From assembly GCA_963971225.1 (NCBI GenBank), contig CAXARI010000079.1, positions 558,001 to 622,000 of the forward strand: a stretch of DNA of 64,000 nt, read 5' to 3'. A program made the position numbers and the translations under genes. Below are positions 12,669 to 27,808 of this stretch, piece by piece (the stretch's first letter is position 1; every line of letters begins with the position of its first letter). The notes beneath the pieces are model-generated. The model did not search any database. It was not told where the DNA came from and saw only the letters and a list, made by a program, of their open reading frames with translations. The stretch comes from Melieria omissa. Taxonomy: Eukaryota > Arthropoda > Insecta > Diptera > Ulidiidae.

Positions 12669-13847
12669 TTGTGCAACCTAAGTATGCACAATCACTTTAA
12701 TCAAAATGGCGTCAAAATTAAGCCAGAGTGACCACCTTTCACCAATTTGGTAAATAAAAAAATATCCCACCGCCAGCATGATCGAAATTATGGCTGTTCA
12801 ATCTCGACCCGTTAACGGATTTTAATAATATTATGCCTTATTATTTAGCTAGACTCGTATGCTTTCTATAATGGTATCAATCATCCTTCTATACCCCAAG
12901 GTTCGAAAGCAAATCGATTTGGAACGGTGACTTTGAAAAAATTGCTACTTGGGTGCAACCACTAAAATGCTTGTCAACACCAAATGCATAAGTGCATATT
13001 AATAATTGACCCCTTAAAATTTAGCCAGAGTCTTATGCTTTCTATATTGGTCCCTACCTTTTCATTATCCTTCAGGAATAATGAGCATATCGATGCGCAA
13101 GGATAACATTGAAAAACTGCCTATTACAAAATACACACTCACCACTAAAGTGCTTATAGATTCCAAACGGTATGGGTTACGTTAATAAAAAACCCCTTAA
13201 AATGTAGCTAGAGATTGCAGCTTTATCAAATTAAATCAATAATTTGATTACTATTCCGCAATCATGAACAGATCGATGCGCAAAGGTGACATTAAATGGC
13301 TGCCTACTGCAAAATCGATAAAATGCTTGTAAAATATGATGATTCTAGGTTTATAGAAAAAATAATAACCTTAAAACCTAGCTGGAGTTTTGAGCTTTCA
13401 TAAATGGGGTCAATCTTCTCGCTATCTCAAATAATGCAGGAGAATTTCGTTGTGGCAAAGTGATATCGACCACATGATACATCTATATCAGGGGTGCCCA
13501 AAATATTCTTATGGAAAAGCAAAAACCAATACATGTAAAGTTGCCCAAAAAATGCAAACAAATTATTTAATTAATTGAATTAGTTGAAAGCATATTGTGC
13601 ATTTCGCTTGACCCTTAAAATTATAAGTGAAAAAAATATAATGTTCCCATTTGTCATTGCCGAAAGGCCAACCAATCGCCAAAACAAAAACTACAACAAC
13701 AAAAGCATCTAATTTTTTTTCATACATAGAATTTCTTGAGGAAACAAAACAAAAATCCGCGCAGCCCCCACACGTGTTGCTTCGTTGCTGTCACAACAAC
13801 GACTGATTGAAAGAATGCACCTCTGATCTATATAACCAATCAAATGC

Positions 13848-16800
13848 TTGTGGAACCTAAGTACGCACAATCACTTTAATCAAAATGGCGTCAAAATTAA
13901 GCCAGAGTGACCACCTTTCACCAATTTGGTAAATAAAAAAATATCCCACCGCCAGCATGATCGAAATTATGGCTGTTCAATCTCGACCCGTTAACGGATT
14001 TTAATAATATTATGCCTTATTATTTAGCTAGACTCCTATGCTTTCTATAATGGTATCAATCATCCTTCTATACCCCAAGGTTCGAAAGCAAATCGATTTG
14101 GAACGGTGACTTTGAAAAAATTGCTACTTGGGTGCAACCACTAAAATGCTTGTCAACACCAAATGCATAAGTGCATATTAATAATTGACCCCTTAAAATT
14201 TAGCCAGAGTCTTATGCTTTCTATATTGGTCCCTACCTTTTCATTATCCTTCAGGAATAATGAGCATATCGATGCGCAAGGATAACATTGAAAAACTGCC
14301 TATTACAAAATACACACTCACCACTAAAGTGCTTATAGATTCCAAACGGTATGGGTTACGTTAATAAAAAACCCCTTAAAATGTAGCTAGAGATTGCGGC
14401 TTTATCAAATTAAATCAATAATTTGATTACTATTCCGCAATCATGAACAGATCGATGCGCAAAGGTGACATTAAATGGCTGCCTACTGCAAAATCGATAA
14501 AATGCTTGCAAAATATGATGATTCTAGGTTTATAGAAAAAATAATAACCTTAAAACCTAGCTGGAGTTTTGAGCTTTCATAAATGGGGTCAATCTTCTCG
14601 CTATCTCAGATAATGCAGGAGAATTTCGTTGTGGAAAAGTGATATCGACCACATGATACATCTATATCAGGGGTGCCCAAAATATTCTTATGGAAAAGCA
14701 AAAACCAATACATGTAAAGTTGCCCAAAAAATGCAAACAAATTATTTAATTAATTGAATTAGTTGAAAGCACATTGTGCATTTCGCTTGACCCTTAAAAT
14801 TATAAGTGAAAAACATATTATGTTCCCATTTGTCATTGCCGAAAGGCCAACCAATCGCCAACACAAAAAAGCATACACACAAAAACTACAACAACAAAAG
14901 CATCTAATTTTTTTTCATACATACAATTTCTTGAGGCAACAAAACAAAAATCCGCGCAGCCCCCACACGTGTTGCTTCGTTGCTGTCACAACAACGACTG
15001 ATTGAAAGAATGCACCTCTGATCTATATAACCAATCAAATGCTTGTGGAACCTAAGTACGCACAATCACCTTAATCAAAATGGCGTCAAAATTAAGCCAG
15101 AGTGACCACCTTTCACCAATTTGGTAAATAAAAAAAATATCCCACCGCCAGCATGATCGAAATTATGGCTGTTCAATCTCGACCCGTTAACGGATTTTAA
15201 TAATATTATGCCTTATTATTTAGCTAGACTCGTATGCTTTCTATAATGGTATCAATCATCCTTCTATACCCCAAGGTTCGAAAGCAAATCGATTTGGAAC
15301 GGTGACTTTGAAAAAATTGCTACTTGGGTGCAACCACTAAAATGCTTGTCAACACCAAATGCATAAGTGCATATTAATAGTTGACCCCTTAAAATTTAGC
15401 CAGAGTCTTATGCTTTCTATATTGGTCCCTACCTTTTCATTATCCTTCAGGACTAATGAGCATATCGATGCGCAAGGATAACATTGAAAAACTGCCTATT
15501 ACAAAATACACACTCACCACTAAAGTGCTTATAGATTCCAAACGGTATGGGTTACGTTAATAAAAAACCCCTTAAAATGTAGCTAGAGATTGCAGCTTTA
15601 TCAAATTAAATCAATAATTTGATTACTATTCCGCAATCATGAACAGATCGATGCGCAAAAGTGACATTAAATGGCTGCCTACTGCAAAATCGATAAAATG
15701 CTTGTAAAATATGATGATTCTAGGTTTATAGAAAAAATAATAACCTTAAAACCTAGCTGGAGTTTTGAGCTTTCATAAATGGGGTCAATCTTCTCGCTAT
15801 CTCAAATAATGCAGGAGAATTTCGTTGTGGCAAAGTGATATCGACCACATGATACATCTATATCAGGGGTGCCCAAAATATTCTTATGGAAAAGCAAAAA
15901 CCAATACATGTAAAGTTGCCCAAAAAATGCAAACAAATTATTTAATTAATTGAATTAGTTGAAAGCACATTGTGCATTTCGCTTGACCCTTAAAATTATA
16001 AGTGAAAAAAATATAATGTTCCCATTTGTCATTGCCGAAAGGCCAACCAATCGCCAAAACAAAAACTACAACAACAAAAGCATCTAATTTTTTTTCATAC
16101 ATAGAATTTCTTGAGGAAACAAAACAAAAATCCGCGCAGCCCCCACACGTGTTGCTTCGTTGCTGTCACAACAACGACTGATTGAAAGAATGCACCTCTG
16201 ATCTATATAACCAATCAAATGCTTGTGGAACCTAAGTACGCACAATCACTTTAATCAAAATGGCGTCAAAATTAAGCCAGAGTGACCACCTTTCACCAAT
16301 TTGGTAAATAAAAAAATATCCCACCGCCAGCATGATCGAAATTATGGCTGTTCAATCTCGACCCGTTAACGGATTTTAATAATATTATGCCTTATTATTT
16401 AGCTAGACTCGTATGCTTTCTATAATGGTATCAATCATCCTTCTATACCCCAAGGTTCGAAAGCAAATCGATTTGGAACGGTGACTTTGAAAAAATTGCT
16501 ACTTGGGTGCAACCACTAAAATGCTTGTCAACACCAAATGCATAAGTGCATATTAATAATTGACCCCTTAAAATTTAGCCAGAGTCTTATGCTTTCTATA
16601 TTGGTCCCTACCTTTTCATTATCCTTCAGGAATAATGAGCATATCGATGCGCAAGGATAACATTGAAAAACTGCCTATTACAAAATACACACTCACCACT
16701 AAAGTGCTTATAGATTCCAAACGGTATGGGTTACGTTAATAAAAAACCCCTTAAAATGTAGCTAGAGATTGCAGCTTTATCAAATTAAATCAATAATTTG

Positions 16801-18613
16801 ATTACTATTCCGCAATCATGAACAGATCGATGCGCAAAGGTGACATTAAATGGCTGCCTACTGCAAAATCGATAAAATGCTTGCAAAATATGATGATTCT
16901 AGGTTTATAGAAAAAATAATAACCTTAAAACCTAGCTGGAGTTTTGAGCTTTCATAAATGGGGTCAATCTTCTCGCTATCTCAAATAATGAAGGAGAATT
17001 TCGTTGTGGCAAAGTGATATCGACCACATGATACATCTATATCAGGGGTGCCCAAAATATTCTTATGGAAAAGCAAAAACCAATACATGTAAAGTTGCCC
17101 AAAAAATGCAAACAAATTATTTAATTAATTGAATTAGTTGAAAGCACATTGTGCATTTCGCTTGACCCTTAAAATTATAAGTGAAAAACATATTATGTTC
17201 CCATTTGTCATTGCCGAAAGGCCAACCAATCGCCAACACAAAAAAGCATACACACAAAAACTACAACAACAAAAGCATCTAATTTTTTTTCATACATACA
17301 ATTTCTTGAGGCAACAAAACAAAAATCCGCGCAGCCCCCACACGTGTTGCTTCGTTGCTGTCACAACAACGACTGATTGAAAGAATGCACCTCTGATCTA
17401 TATAACCAATCAAATGCTTGTGGAACCTAAGTACGCACAATCACCTTAATCAAAATGGCGTCAAAATTAAGCCAGAGTGACCACCTTTCACCAATTTGGT
17501 AAATAAAAAAAATATCCCACCGCCAGCATGATCGAAATTATGGCTGTTCAATCTCGACCCGTTAACGGATTTTAATAATATTATGCCTTATTATTTAGCT
17601 AGACTCGTATGCTTTCTATAATGGTATCAATCATCCTTCTATACCCCAAGGTTCGAAAGCAAATCGATTTGGAACGGTGACTTTGAAAAAATTGCTACTT
17701 GGGTGCAACCACTAAAATGCTTGTCAACACCAAATGCATAAGTGCATATTAATAGTTGACCCCTTAAAATTTAGCCAGAGTCTTATGCTTTCTATATTGG
17801 TCCCTACCTTTTCATTATCCTTCAGGACTAATGAGCATATCGATGCGCAAGGATAACATTGAAAAACTGCCTATTACAAAATACACACTCACCACTAAAG
17901 TGCTTATAGATTCCAAACGGTATGGGTTACGTTAATAAAAAACCCCTTAAAATGTAGCTAGAGATTGCAGCTTTATCAAATTAAATCAATAATTTGATTG
18001 CTATTAGGCAATCATGAACAGATCGATGCGCAAAAGTGACATTAAATGGCTGCCTACTGCAAAATCGATAAAATGCTTGTAAAATATGATGATTCTAGGT
18101 TTATAGAAAAAATAATAACCTTAAAACCTAGCTGGAGTTTTGAGCTTTCATAAATGGGGTCAATCTTCTCGCTATCTCAAATAATGAAGGAGAATTTCGT
18201 TGTGGCAAAGTGATATCGACCACATGATACATCTATATCAGGGGTGCCCAAAATATTCTTATGGAAAAGCAAAAACCAATACATGTAAAGTTGCCCAAAA
18301 AATGCAAACAAATTATTTAATTAATTGAATTAGTTGAAAGCACAGTGTGCATTTCGCTTGACCCTTAAAATTATAAGTGAAAAACATATTATGTTCCCAT
18401 TTGTCATTGCCGAAAGGCCAACCAATCGCCAACACAAAAAAGCATACACACAAAAACTACAACAACAAAAGCATCTAATTTTTTTTCATACATACAATTT
18501 CTTGAGGCAACAAAACAAAAATCCGCGCAGCCCCCACACGTGTTGCTTCGTTGCTGTCACAACAACGACTGATTGAAAGAATGCACCTCTGATCTATATA
18601 ACCAATCAAATGC
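13848..18613 (+). repeat. Two-unit higher-order block, two copies (units 13-14 and 15-16)
   Basis: Units 14 and 16 share linked private variants (AATAGTTGACCCC, TTCAGGACTAATG and CAATCACCTTAATC at the unit start). The preceding units 13 and 15 share GAAAAACATATTATG. The offset between copies is about 2375 bp, one S plus one L unit. Unit 16 switches to L character in its 3' part, so the duplication boundary falls inside that unit or a later exchange altered it. Confidence 0.75.
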
Positions 18614-21600
18614 TTGTGGAACCTAAGTACGCACAATCACTTTAATCAAAATGGCGTCAAAATTAAGCCAGAGTGACCACCTTTCACCAATTTGGTAAAT
18701 AAAAAAAATATCCCACCGCCAGCATGATCGAAATTATGGCTGTTAAATCTCGACCCGTTAACGGATTTTAATAATATTGTGCCTTATGATTTAGCTAGAC
18801 TCGTATGCTTTCTATAATGGTATCATTCATCCTTCTATACCCCAAGGTTCGAAAGCAAATCGATTTGGAACGGTGACTTTGAAAAAATTGCTACTTGGGT
18901 GCAACCACTAAAATGCTTGTCAACACCAAATGCATAAGTGCATATTAATAATTGACCCCTTAAAATTTAGCCAGAGTCTTATGCTTTCTATATTGGTCCC
19001 TACCTTTTCATTGTCCTTCAGGAATAATGAGCATATCGATGCGCAAGGATAACATTGAAAAACTGCCTATTACAAAATACACACTCACCACTAAAGTGCT
19101 TATAGATTCCAAACGGTATGGGTTACGTTAATAAAAAACCCCTTAAAATGTAGCTAGAGATTGCAGCTTTATCAAATTAAATCAATAATTTGATTACTAT
19201 TCCGCAATCATGAACAGATCGATGCGCAAAAGTGACATTAAATGGCTGCCTACTGCAAAATCGATAAAATGCTTGTAAAATATGATGATTCTAGGTTTAT
19301 AGAAAAAATAATAACCTTAAAACCTAGCTGGAGTTTTGAGCTTTCATAAATGGGGTCAATCTTCTCGCTATCTCAAATAATGCAGGAGAATTTCGTTGTG
19401 GAAAAGTGATATCGACCAAATGATACATCTACATCACGGGTGCCCAAAATCTTCTTATGGAAAAGCAAAAGCCAATACATGTAAAGTTGCCCAAAAGAAT
19501 GCAAACAAATGATTTAATTAATTGAATTAGTTGAAAGCACATTGTGCATTTCGCTTGACCCTTAAAATTTTAAGTGAAAAAAATATAATGCTCCCATTTG
19601 TCATTGCCGAAAGGCCAACCAATAGCCAAAACAAAAACTACAACAACAAAAGCATCTAATTTTTTTTCATACATACAATTTCTTGAGGCAACAAAACAAA
19701 AATCCGCGCAGCCCCCACACGTGTTGCTTCGTTGCTGTCACAACAACGACTGATTGAAAGAATGCTCCTCTGATCTATATAATCAATCAAATGCTTGTGG
19801 AACCTAAGCACGCACAATCACTTTAATCAAAATGGCGTCAAATTAAGCCAGAGTGACCACGTTTCACCAATTTGGTAAATAAAAAACATATCCCCCCGGT
19901 AGCATGATCGAAATTATGGCTGTTAAATCTCGATCCGTTAACGGATTTTAATAATATTATGTCTTATTATTTAGCTAGACTCGTATGCTTTCTATAATGG
20001 TATCAATCATCCTTCTATACCCCAAGGTTCGAAAGCAAATCGATTTGGAACGGTGACTTTGAAAAAATTGCTACTTGGGTGCAACCACTAAAATGCTTGT
20101 CAACACCAAATGCATAAGTGCATATTAATAATTGACCCCTTAAAATTTAGCCAGAGTCTTATGCTTTCTATATTGGTCCCTAACTTTTCATTATCCTTCA
20201 GGAATAATGAGCATATCGATGCGCAAGGATAACATTGAAAAACTGCCTATTACAAAATACACACTCACCACTAAAGTGCTTATAGATTCCAAACGGTATG
20301 GGATACGTTAATAAAAAACCCCTTAAAATGTAGCTAGAGATTGCAGCTTTATCAAATTAAATCAATAATTTGATTACTATTAGGCAATCATGAACAGATC
20401 GATGCGCAAGAGTGACATTAAATGGCTGCCTACTGCAAAATCGATAAAATGCTTGTAAAATATGATGAGTCTAGGTTTATAGAAAAAATAATAACCTTAA
20501 AACCTAGCTGGAGTTTTGAGCTTTCATAAATGGGGTCAATCTTCTCGCTATCTCAGATAATGCAGGAGAATTTCGTTGTGGAAAAGTGATATCGACCACA
20601 TGATACATCTATATCAGGGGTGCCCAAAATATTCTTATGGAAAAGCAAAAACCAATACATGTAAAGTTGCCCAAAAAATGCAAACAAATTATTTAATTAA
20701 TTGAATTAGTTGAAAGCACATTGTGCATTTCGCTTGACCCTTAAAATTATAAGTGAAAAAAATATAATGTTCCCATTTGTCATTGCCGAAAGGCCAACCA
20801 ATCGCCAAAACAAAAACTACAACAACAAAAGCATCTAATTTTTTTTCATACATAGAATTTCTTGAGGAAACAAAACAAAAATCCGCGCAGCCCCCACACG
20901 TGTTGCTTCGTTGCTGTCACAACAACGACTGATTGAAAGAATGCACCTCTGATCTATATAACCAATCAAATGCTTGTGGAACCTAAGTACGCACAATCAC
21001 TTTAATCAAAATGGCGTCAAAATTAAGCCAGAGTGACCACCTTTCACCAATTTGGTAAATAAAAAAATATCCCACCGCCAGCATGATCGAAATTATGGCT
21101 GTTCAATCTCGACCCGTTAACGGATTTTAATAATATTATGCCTTATTATTTAGCTAGACTCGTATGCTTTCTATAATGGTATCAATCATCCTTCTATACC
21201 CCAAGGTTCGAAAGCAAATCGATTTGGAACGGTGACTTTGAAAAAATTGCTACTTGGGTGCAACCACTAAAATGCTTGTCAACACCAAATGCATAAGTGC
21301 ATATTAATAATTGACCCCTTAAAATTTAGCCAGAGTCTTATGCTTTCTATATTGGTCCCTACCTTTTCATTATCCTTCAGGAATAATGAGCATATCGATG
21401 CGCAAGGATAACATTGAAAAACTGCCTATTACAAAATACACACTCACCACTAAAGTGCTTATAGATTCCAAACGGTATGGGTTACGTTAATAAAAAACCC
21501 CTTAAAATGTAGCTAGAGATTGCAGCTTTATCAAATTAAATCAATAATTTGATTACTATTCCGCAATCATGAACAGATCGATGCGCAAAGGTGACATTAA

Positions 21601-24543
21601 ATGGCTGCCTACTGCAAAATCGATAAAATGCTTGCAAAATATGATGATTCTAGGTTTATAGAAAAAATAATAACCTTAAAACCTAGCTGGAGTTTTGAGC
21701 TTTCATAAATGGGGTCAATCTTCTCGCTATCTCAAATAATGAAGGAGAATTTCGTTGTGGCAAAGTGATATCGACCACATGATACATCTATATCAGGGGT
21801 GCCCAAAATATTCTTATGGAAAAGCAAAAACCAATACATGTAAAGTTGCCCAAAAAATGCAAACAAATTATTTAATTAATTGAATTAGTTGAAAGCACAT
21901 TGTGCATTTCGCTTGACCCTTAAAATTATAAGTGAAAACATATTATGTTCCCATTTGTCATTGCCGAAAGGCCAACCAATCGCCAACACAAAAAAGCATA
22001 CACACAAAAACTACAACAACAAAAGCATCTAATTTTTTTTCATACATACAATTTCTTGAGGCAACAAAACAAAAATCCGCGCAGCCCCCACACGTGTTGC
22101 TTCGTTGCTGTCACAACAACGACTGATTGAAAGAATGCACCTCTGATCTATATAACCAATCAAATGCTTGTGGAACCTAAGTACGCACAATCACTTTAAT
22201 CAAAATGGCGTCAAAATTAAGCCAGAGTGACCACCTTTCACCAATTGGTAAATAAAAAAATATGCCACCGGCAGCATGATCGAAATTATGGCTCTTAAAT
22301 CTCGACCCGTTAACGGATTTTAATAATGTTATGCCTTATTATTTAGCTAGACTCGTATGCTTTCTATAATGGTATCAATCATCCTTCTATACCCCAAGGT
22401 TCGAAAGCAAATCGATTTGGAACGGTGACTTTGAAAAAATTGCTACTTGGGTGCAACCACTAAAATGCTTGTCAACACCAAATGCATAAGTGCATATTAA
22501 TAATTGACCCCTTAAAATTTAGCCAGAGTCTTATGCTTTCTATATTGGTCCCTACCTTTTCATTGTCCTTCAGGAATAATGAGCATATCGATGCGCAAGG
22601 ATAACATTGAAAAACTGCCTATTACAAAATACACACTCACCACTAAAGTGCTTATAGATTCCAAACGGTATGGGTTACGTTAATAAAAAACCCCTTAAAA
22701 TGTAGCTAGAGATTGCAGCTTTATCAAATTAAATCAATAATTTGATTACTATTCCGCAATCATGAACAGATCGATGCGCAAAAGTGACATTAAATGGCTG
22801 CCTACTGCAAAATCGATAAAATGCTTGTAAAATATGATGATTCTAGGTTTATAGAAAAAATAATAACCTTAAAACCTAGCTGGAGTTTTGAGCTTTCATA
22901 AATGGGGTCAATCTTCTCGCTATCTCAAATAATGCAGGAGAATTTCGTTGTGGAAAAGTGATATCGACCAAATGATACATCTACATCACGGGTGCCCAAA
23001 ATCTTCTTATGGAAAAGCAAAAGCCAATACATGTAAAGTTGCCCAAAAGAATGCAAACAAATGATTTAATTAATTGAATTAGTTGAAAGCACATTGTGCA
23101 TTTCGCTTGACCCTTAAAATTTTAAGTGAAAAAAATATAATGCTCCCATTTGTCATTGCCGAAAGGCCAACCAATAGCCAAAACAAAAACTACAACAACA
23201 AAAGCATCTAATTTTTTTTCATACATACAATTTCTTGAGGCAACAAAACAAAAATCCGCGCAGCCCCCACACGTGTTGCTTCGTTGCTGTCACAACAACG
23301 ACTGATTGAAAGAATGCTCCTCTGATCTATATAATCAATCAAATGCTTGTGGAACCTAAGCACGCACAATCACTTTAATCAAAATGGCGTCAAATTAAGC
23401 CAGAGTGACCACGTTTCACCAATTTGGTAAATAAAAAACATATCCCCCCGGTAGCATGATCGAAATTATGGCTGTTAAATCTCGATCCGTTAACGGATTT
23501 TAATAATATTATGTCTTATTATTTAGCTAGACTCGTATGCTTTCTATAATGGTATCAATCATCCTTCTATACCCCAAGGTTCGAAAGCAAATCGATTTGG
23601 AACGGTGACTTTGAAAAAATTGCTACTTGGGTGCAACCACTAAAATGCTTGTCAACACCAAATGCATAAGTGCATATTAATAATTGACCCCTTAAAATTT
23701 AGCCAGAGTCTTATGCTTTCTATATTGGTCCCTAACTTTTCATTATCCTTCAGGAATAATGAGCATATCGATGCGCAAGGATAACATTGAAAAACTGCCT
23801 ATTACAAAATACACACTCACCACTAAAGTGCTTATAGATTCCAAACGGTATGGGTTACGTTAATAAAAAACCCCTTAAAATGTAGCTAGAGATTGCAGCT
23901 TTATCAAATTAAATCAATAATTTGATTACTATTAGGCAATCATGAACAGATCGATGCGCAAGAGTGACATTAAATGGCTGCCTACTGCAAAATCGATAAA
24001 ATGCTTGTAAAATATGATGATTCTAGGTTTATAGAAAAAATAATAACCTTAAAACCTAGCTGGAGTTTTGAGCTTTCATAAATGGGGTCAATCTTCTCGC
24101 TATCTCAGATAATGCAGGAGAATTTCGTTGTGGAAAAGTGATATCGACCACATGATACATCTATATCAGGGGTGCCCAAAATCTTCTTATGGAAAAGCAA
24201 AAACCAATACATGTAAAGTTGCCCAAAAAAAATGCAAACAAATTATTTAATTAATTGAATTAGTTGAAAGCACATTGTGCATTTCGCTTGACCCTTAAAA
24301 TTATAAGTGAAAAAAATATTATGTTCCCATTTGTCATTGCCGAAAGGCCAACCAATCGCCAACACAAAAAAGCATACACACAAAAACTACAACAACAAAA
24401 GCATCTAATTTTTTTTCATACATAGAATTTCTTGAGGCAACAAAACAAAAATCCGCGCAGCCCCCACACGTGTTGCTTCGTTGCTGTCACAACAACGACT
24501 GATTGAAAGAATGCACCTCTGATCTATATAACCAATCAAATGC
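18614..24543 (+). repeat. Duplicated two-unit block (units 17-18 and 20-21)
   Basis: The 3' part of unit 17 and nearly all of unit 18 recur in units 20 and 21 at an offset of about 3552 bp. Shared rare variants include ATTGTCCTTCAGG, CCAAATGATACATCTACATC, ATGCTCCCATTTG, AATAGCCAAAAC, GCTCCTCTGATC, CACGTTTCACC, CCCCCCGGTAGC, CTCGATCCG and ATGTCTTATT. The first third of unit 20 differs from unit 17, so one breakpoint lies inside the unit. The high number of shared private changes indicates a recent event. Confidence 0.85.
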
Positions 24544-26902
24544 TTGTGGAACCTAAGTACGCACAATCACTTTAATCAAAATGGCGTCAAAATTAAGCCA
24601 GAGTGACCACCTTTCACCAATTTGGTAAATAAAAAAAATATCCCACCGCCAGCATGATCGATATATGGCTGTTAAATCTCGACCCGTTAACGGATTTTAA
24701 TAATATTATGCCTTATTATTTAGCTAGACTCGTATGCTTTCTATAATGGTATCAATCATCCTTCTATACCCCAAGGTTCGAAAGCAAATCGATTTGGAAC
24801 GGTGACTTTGAAAAAATTGCTACTTGGGTGCAACCACTAAAATGCTTGTCAACACCAAATGCATAAGTGCATATTAATAATTGACCCCTTAAAATTTAGC
24901 CAGAGTCTTATGCTTTCTATATTGGTCCCTACCTTTTCATTATCCTTCAGGAATAATGAGCATATCGATGCGCAAGGATAACATTGAAAAACTGCCTATT
25001 ACAAAATACACACTCACCACTAAAGTGCTTATAGATTCCAAACGGTATGGGTTACGTTAATAAAAAAACCCCTTAAAATGTAGCTAGAGATTGCAGCTTT
25101 ATCAAATTAAATCAATAATTTGATTACTATTCGGCAATCATGAACAGATCGATGCGCAAGGGTGACATTAAATGGCTGCCTACTGCAAAATCGATAAAAT
25201 GCTTGTAAAATATGATGATTCTAGGTTTCTAGAAAAAATAATAACCTTAAAACCTAGCTGGAGTTTTGAGCTTTCATAAATGGGGTCAATCTTCTCGCTA
25301 TCTCAGATAATGCAGGAGAATTTCGTTGTGGAAAAGTGATATCGACCACATGATACATCTATATCAGGGGTGCCAAAAATCTTCTTATGGAAAAGCAAAA
25401 ACCAATACATGTAAAGTTGCCCAAAAAATGCAAACAAATTATTTAATTAATTGAATTAGTTGAAAGCACATTGTGCATTTCGCTTGACCCTTAAAATTAT
25501 AAGTGAAAAAAATATAATGTTCCCATTTGTCATTGCCGAAAGGCCAACCAATCGCCAAAACAAAAACTACAACAACAAAAGCATCTAATTTTTTTTCATA
25601 CATACAATTTCTTGAGGCAACAAAACAAAAATCCGCGCAGCCCCCACACGTGTTGCTTCGTTGCTGTCACAACAACGACTGATTGAAAGAATGCACCTCT
25701 GATCTATATAACCAATCAAATGCTTGTGCAACCTAAGTACGCACAATCAATTTAATCAAAATGGCGTCAAAATTAAGCCAGAGTGACCACCTTTCACCAA
25801 TTTGGTAAATAAAAAATATCCCACCGCCAGCATGATCGATATTATGGCTGTTAAATCTCGACCCGTTGACGGATTTTAATAATATTATGCCTTATTATTT
25901 AGCTAGACTCGTATGCTTTCTATAATGGTATCAATCATCCTTCTATACCCCAAGGTTCGAAAGCAAATCGATTTGGAACGGTGACTTTGAAAAAATTGCT
26001 ACTTGGGTGCAACCACTAAAATGCTTGTCAACACCAAATGCATAAGTGCATATTAATAATTGACCCCTTAAAATTTAGCCAGAGTCTTATGCTTTCTATA
26101 TTGGTCCCTACCTTTTCATTATCCTTCAGGAATAATGAGCATATCGATGCGCAAGGATAACATTGAAAAACTGCCTATTACAAAATACACACTCACCACT
26201 AAAGTGCTTATAGATTCCAAACGGTATGGGTTACGTTAATAAAAAAACCCCTTAAAATGTAGCTAGAGATTGCAGCTTTATCAAATTAAATCAATAATTT
26301 GATTACTATTCGGCAATCATGAACAGATCGATGCGCAAGGGTGACATTAAATGGCTGCCTACTGCAAAATCGATAAAATGCTTGTAAAATATGATGATTC
26401 TAGGTTTCTAGAAAAAATAATAACCTTAAAACCTAGCTGGAGTTTTGAGCTTTCATAAATGGGGTCAATCTTCTCGCTATCTCAGATAATGCAGGAGAAT
26501 TTCGTTGTGGAAAAGTGATATCGACCACATGATACATCTATATCAGGGGTGCCAAAAATCTTCTTATGGAAAAGCAAAAACCAATACATGTAAAGTTGCC
26601 CAAAAAATGCAAACAAATTATTTAATTAATTGAATTAGTTGAAAGCACATTGTGCATTTCGCTTGACCCTTAAAATTATAAGTGAAAAAAATATAATGTT
26701 CCCATTTGTCATTGCCGAAAGGCCAACCAATCGCCAAAACAAAAACTACAACAACAAAAGCATCTAATTTTTTTTCATACATACAATTTCTTGAGGCAAC
26801 AAAACAAAAATCCGCGCAGCCCCCACACGTGTTGCTTCGTTGCTGTCACAACAACGACTGATTGAAAGAATGCACCTCTGATCTATATAACCAATCAAAT
26901 GC
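24544..26902 (+). repeat. Tandem single-unit duplication (units 22 and 23)
   Basis: Two adjacent S units share private variants at an offset of about 1179 bp: GGTTTCTAGAAAAAAT (25226 and 26405), GGTGCCAAAAATC, a seven-A run before CCCC, ATTCGGCAATC, CAAGGGTGACATT, and CAATCAATTTAATC at the start of the following unit (about 25745 and 26924). The duplicated segment is therefore out of phase with the chosen unit start. This is among the most similar neighbouring pairs in the array. Confidence 0.8.
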
Positions 26903-27808
26903 TTGTGCAACCTAAGTACGCACAATCAATTTAATCAAAATGGCGTCAAAATTAAGCCAGAGTGACCACCTTTCACCAATTTGGTAAATAAAAAAATATC
27001 CCACCGGCAGCATGATCGAAATTATGGCTGTTAAATCTCGACCCGTTAACGGATTTTAATAATATTATGCCTTTTGATTTAGCTAGACTCGTATGCTTTC
27101 TATAATGGTATCAATCATCCTTCTATACCCCAAGGTTCGAAAGCAAATCGATTTGGAACGGTGACTTTGAAAAAATTGCTACTTGGGTGCAACCACTAAA
27201 ATGCTTGTCAACACCAAATGCATAAGTGCATATTAATAATTGACCCTTTAAAATTTAGCCAGAGTCTTATGCTTTTTATATTGGTCCCTAACTTTTCATT
27301 ATCCTTCAGGAATAATGAGCATATCGATGCGCAAGGATAATATTGAAAAACTGCCTATTACAAAATACACACTCACCACTAAAGTGCTTATAGATTCCAA
27401 ACGGTATGGGCTACGTTGATAAAAAACCCCTTAAAATGTAGCTAGAGATTGCAGCTTTATCAAAGTAAATCAATAATTTGATTACTATTCGGCAATCATG
27501 AACAGATCGATGCGCAAGAGTGACATTAAATGGCTGCCTACTGCAAAATCGATAAAATGCTTGTAAAATATGATGATTTTAGGTTTATAGAAAAAAAATA
27601 ATGTTCCCATTTTTCATTGCCGAAAGGCCAACCAATCGCCAAAACAAAAACTACAACAACAAAAGCATCTAATTTTTTTTTCATACATAGAATTTCTTGA
27701 GGAAACAAAACCAAAATCCGCGCAGCCCCCACACGTGTTGCTTCGTTGCTGTCACAACAACGACTGATTGAAAGAATGCACCTCTGATCTATATAACCAA
27801 TCAAATGC
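26903..27808 (+). repeat. Truncated satellite unit 24 (906 bp), 275-bp deletion
   Basis: At about 27585-27605 the GGTTTATAGAAAAAA sequence of one sub-repeat is joined to AATAATGTTCCCATTT of a later region. Both parent sites contain a GAAAAAA run followed by ATA, so the join falls in shared sequence. The same join recurs in units 39 and 41. Confidence 0.9.

Noticed and set aside
904..18576. Recurring 80-codon open frame in many L units as a repeated small gene
   Set aside because: It opens at TTG rather than ATG, is broken in S units by a 16-bp indel, has no recognisable domain, and is kept only because whole units are homogenised.
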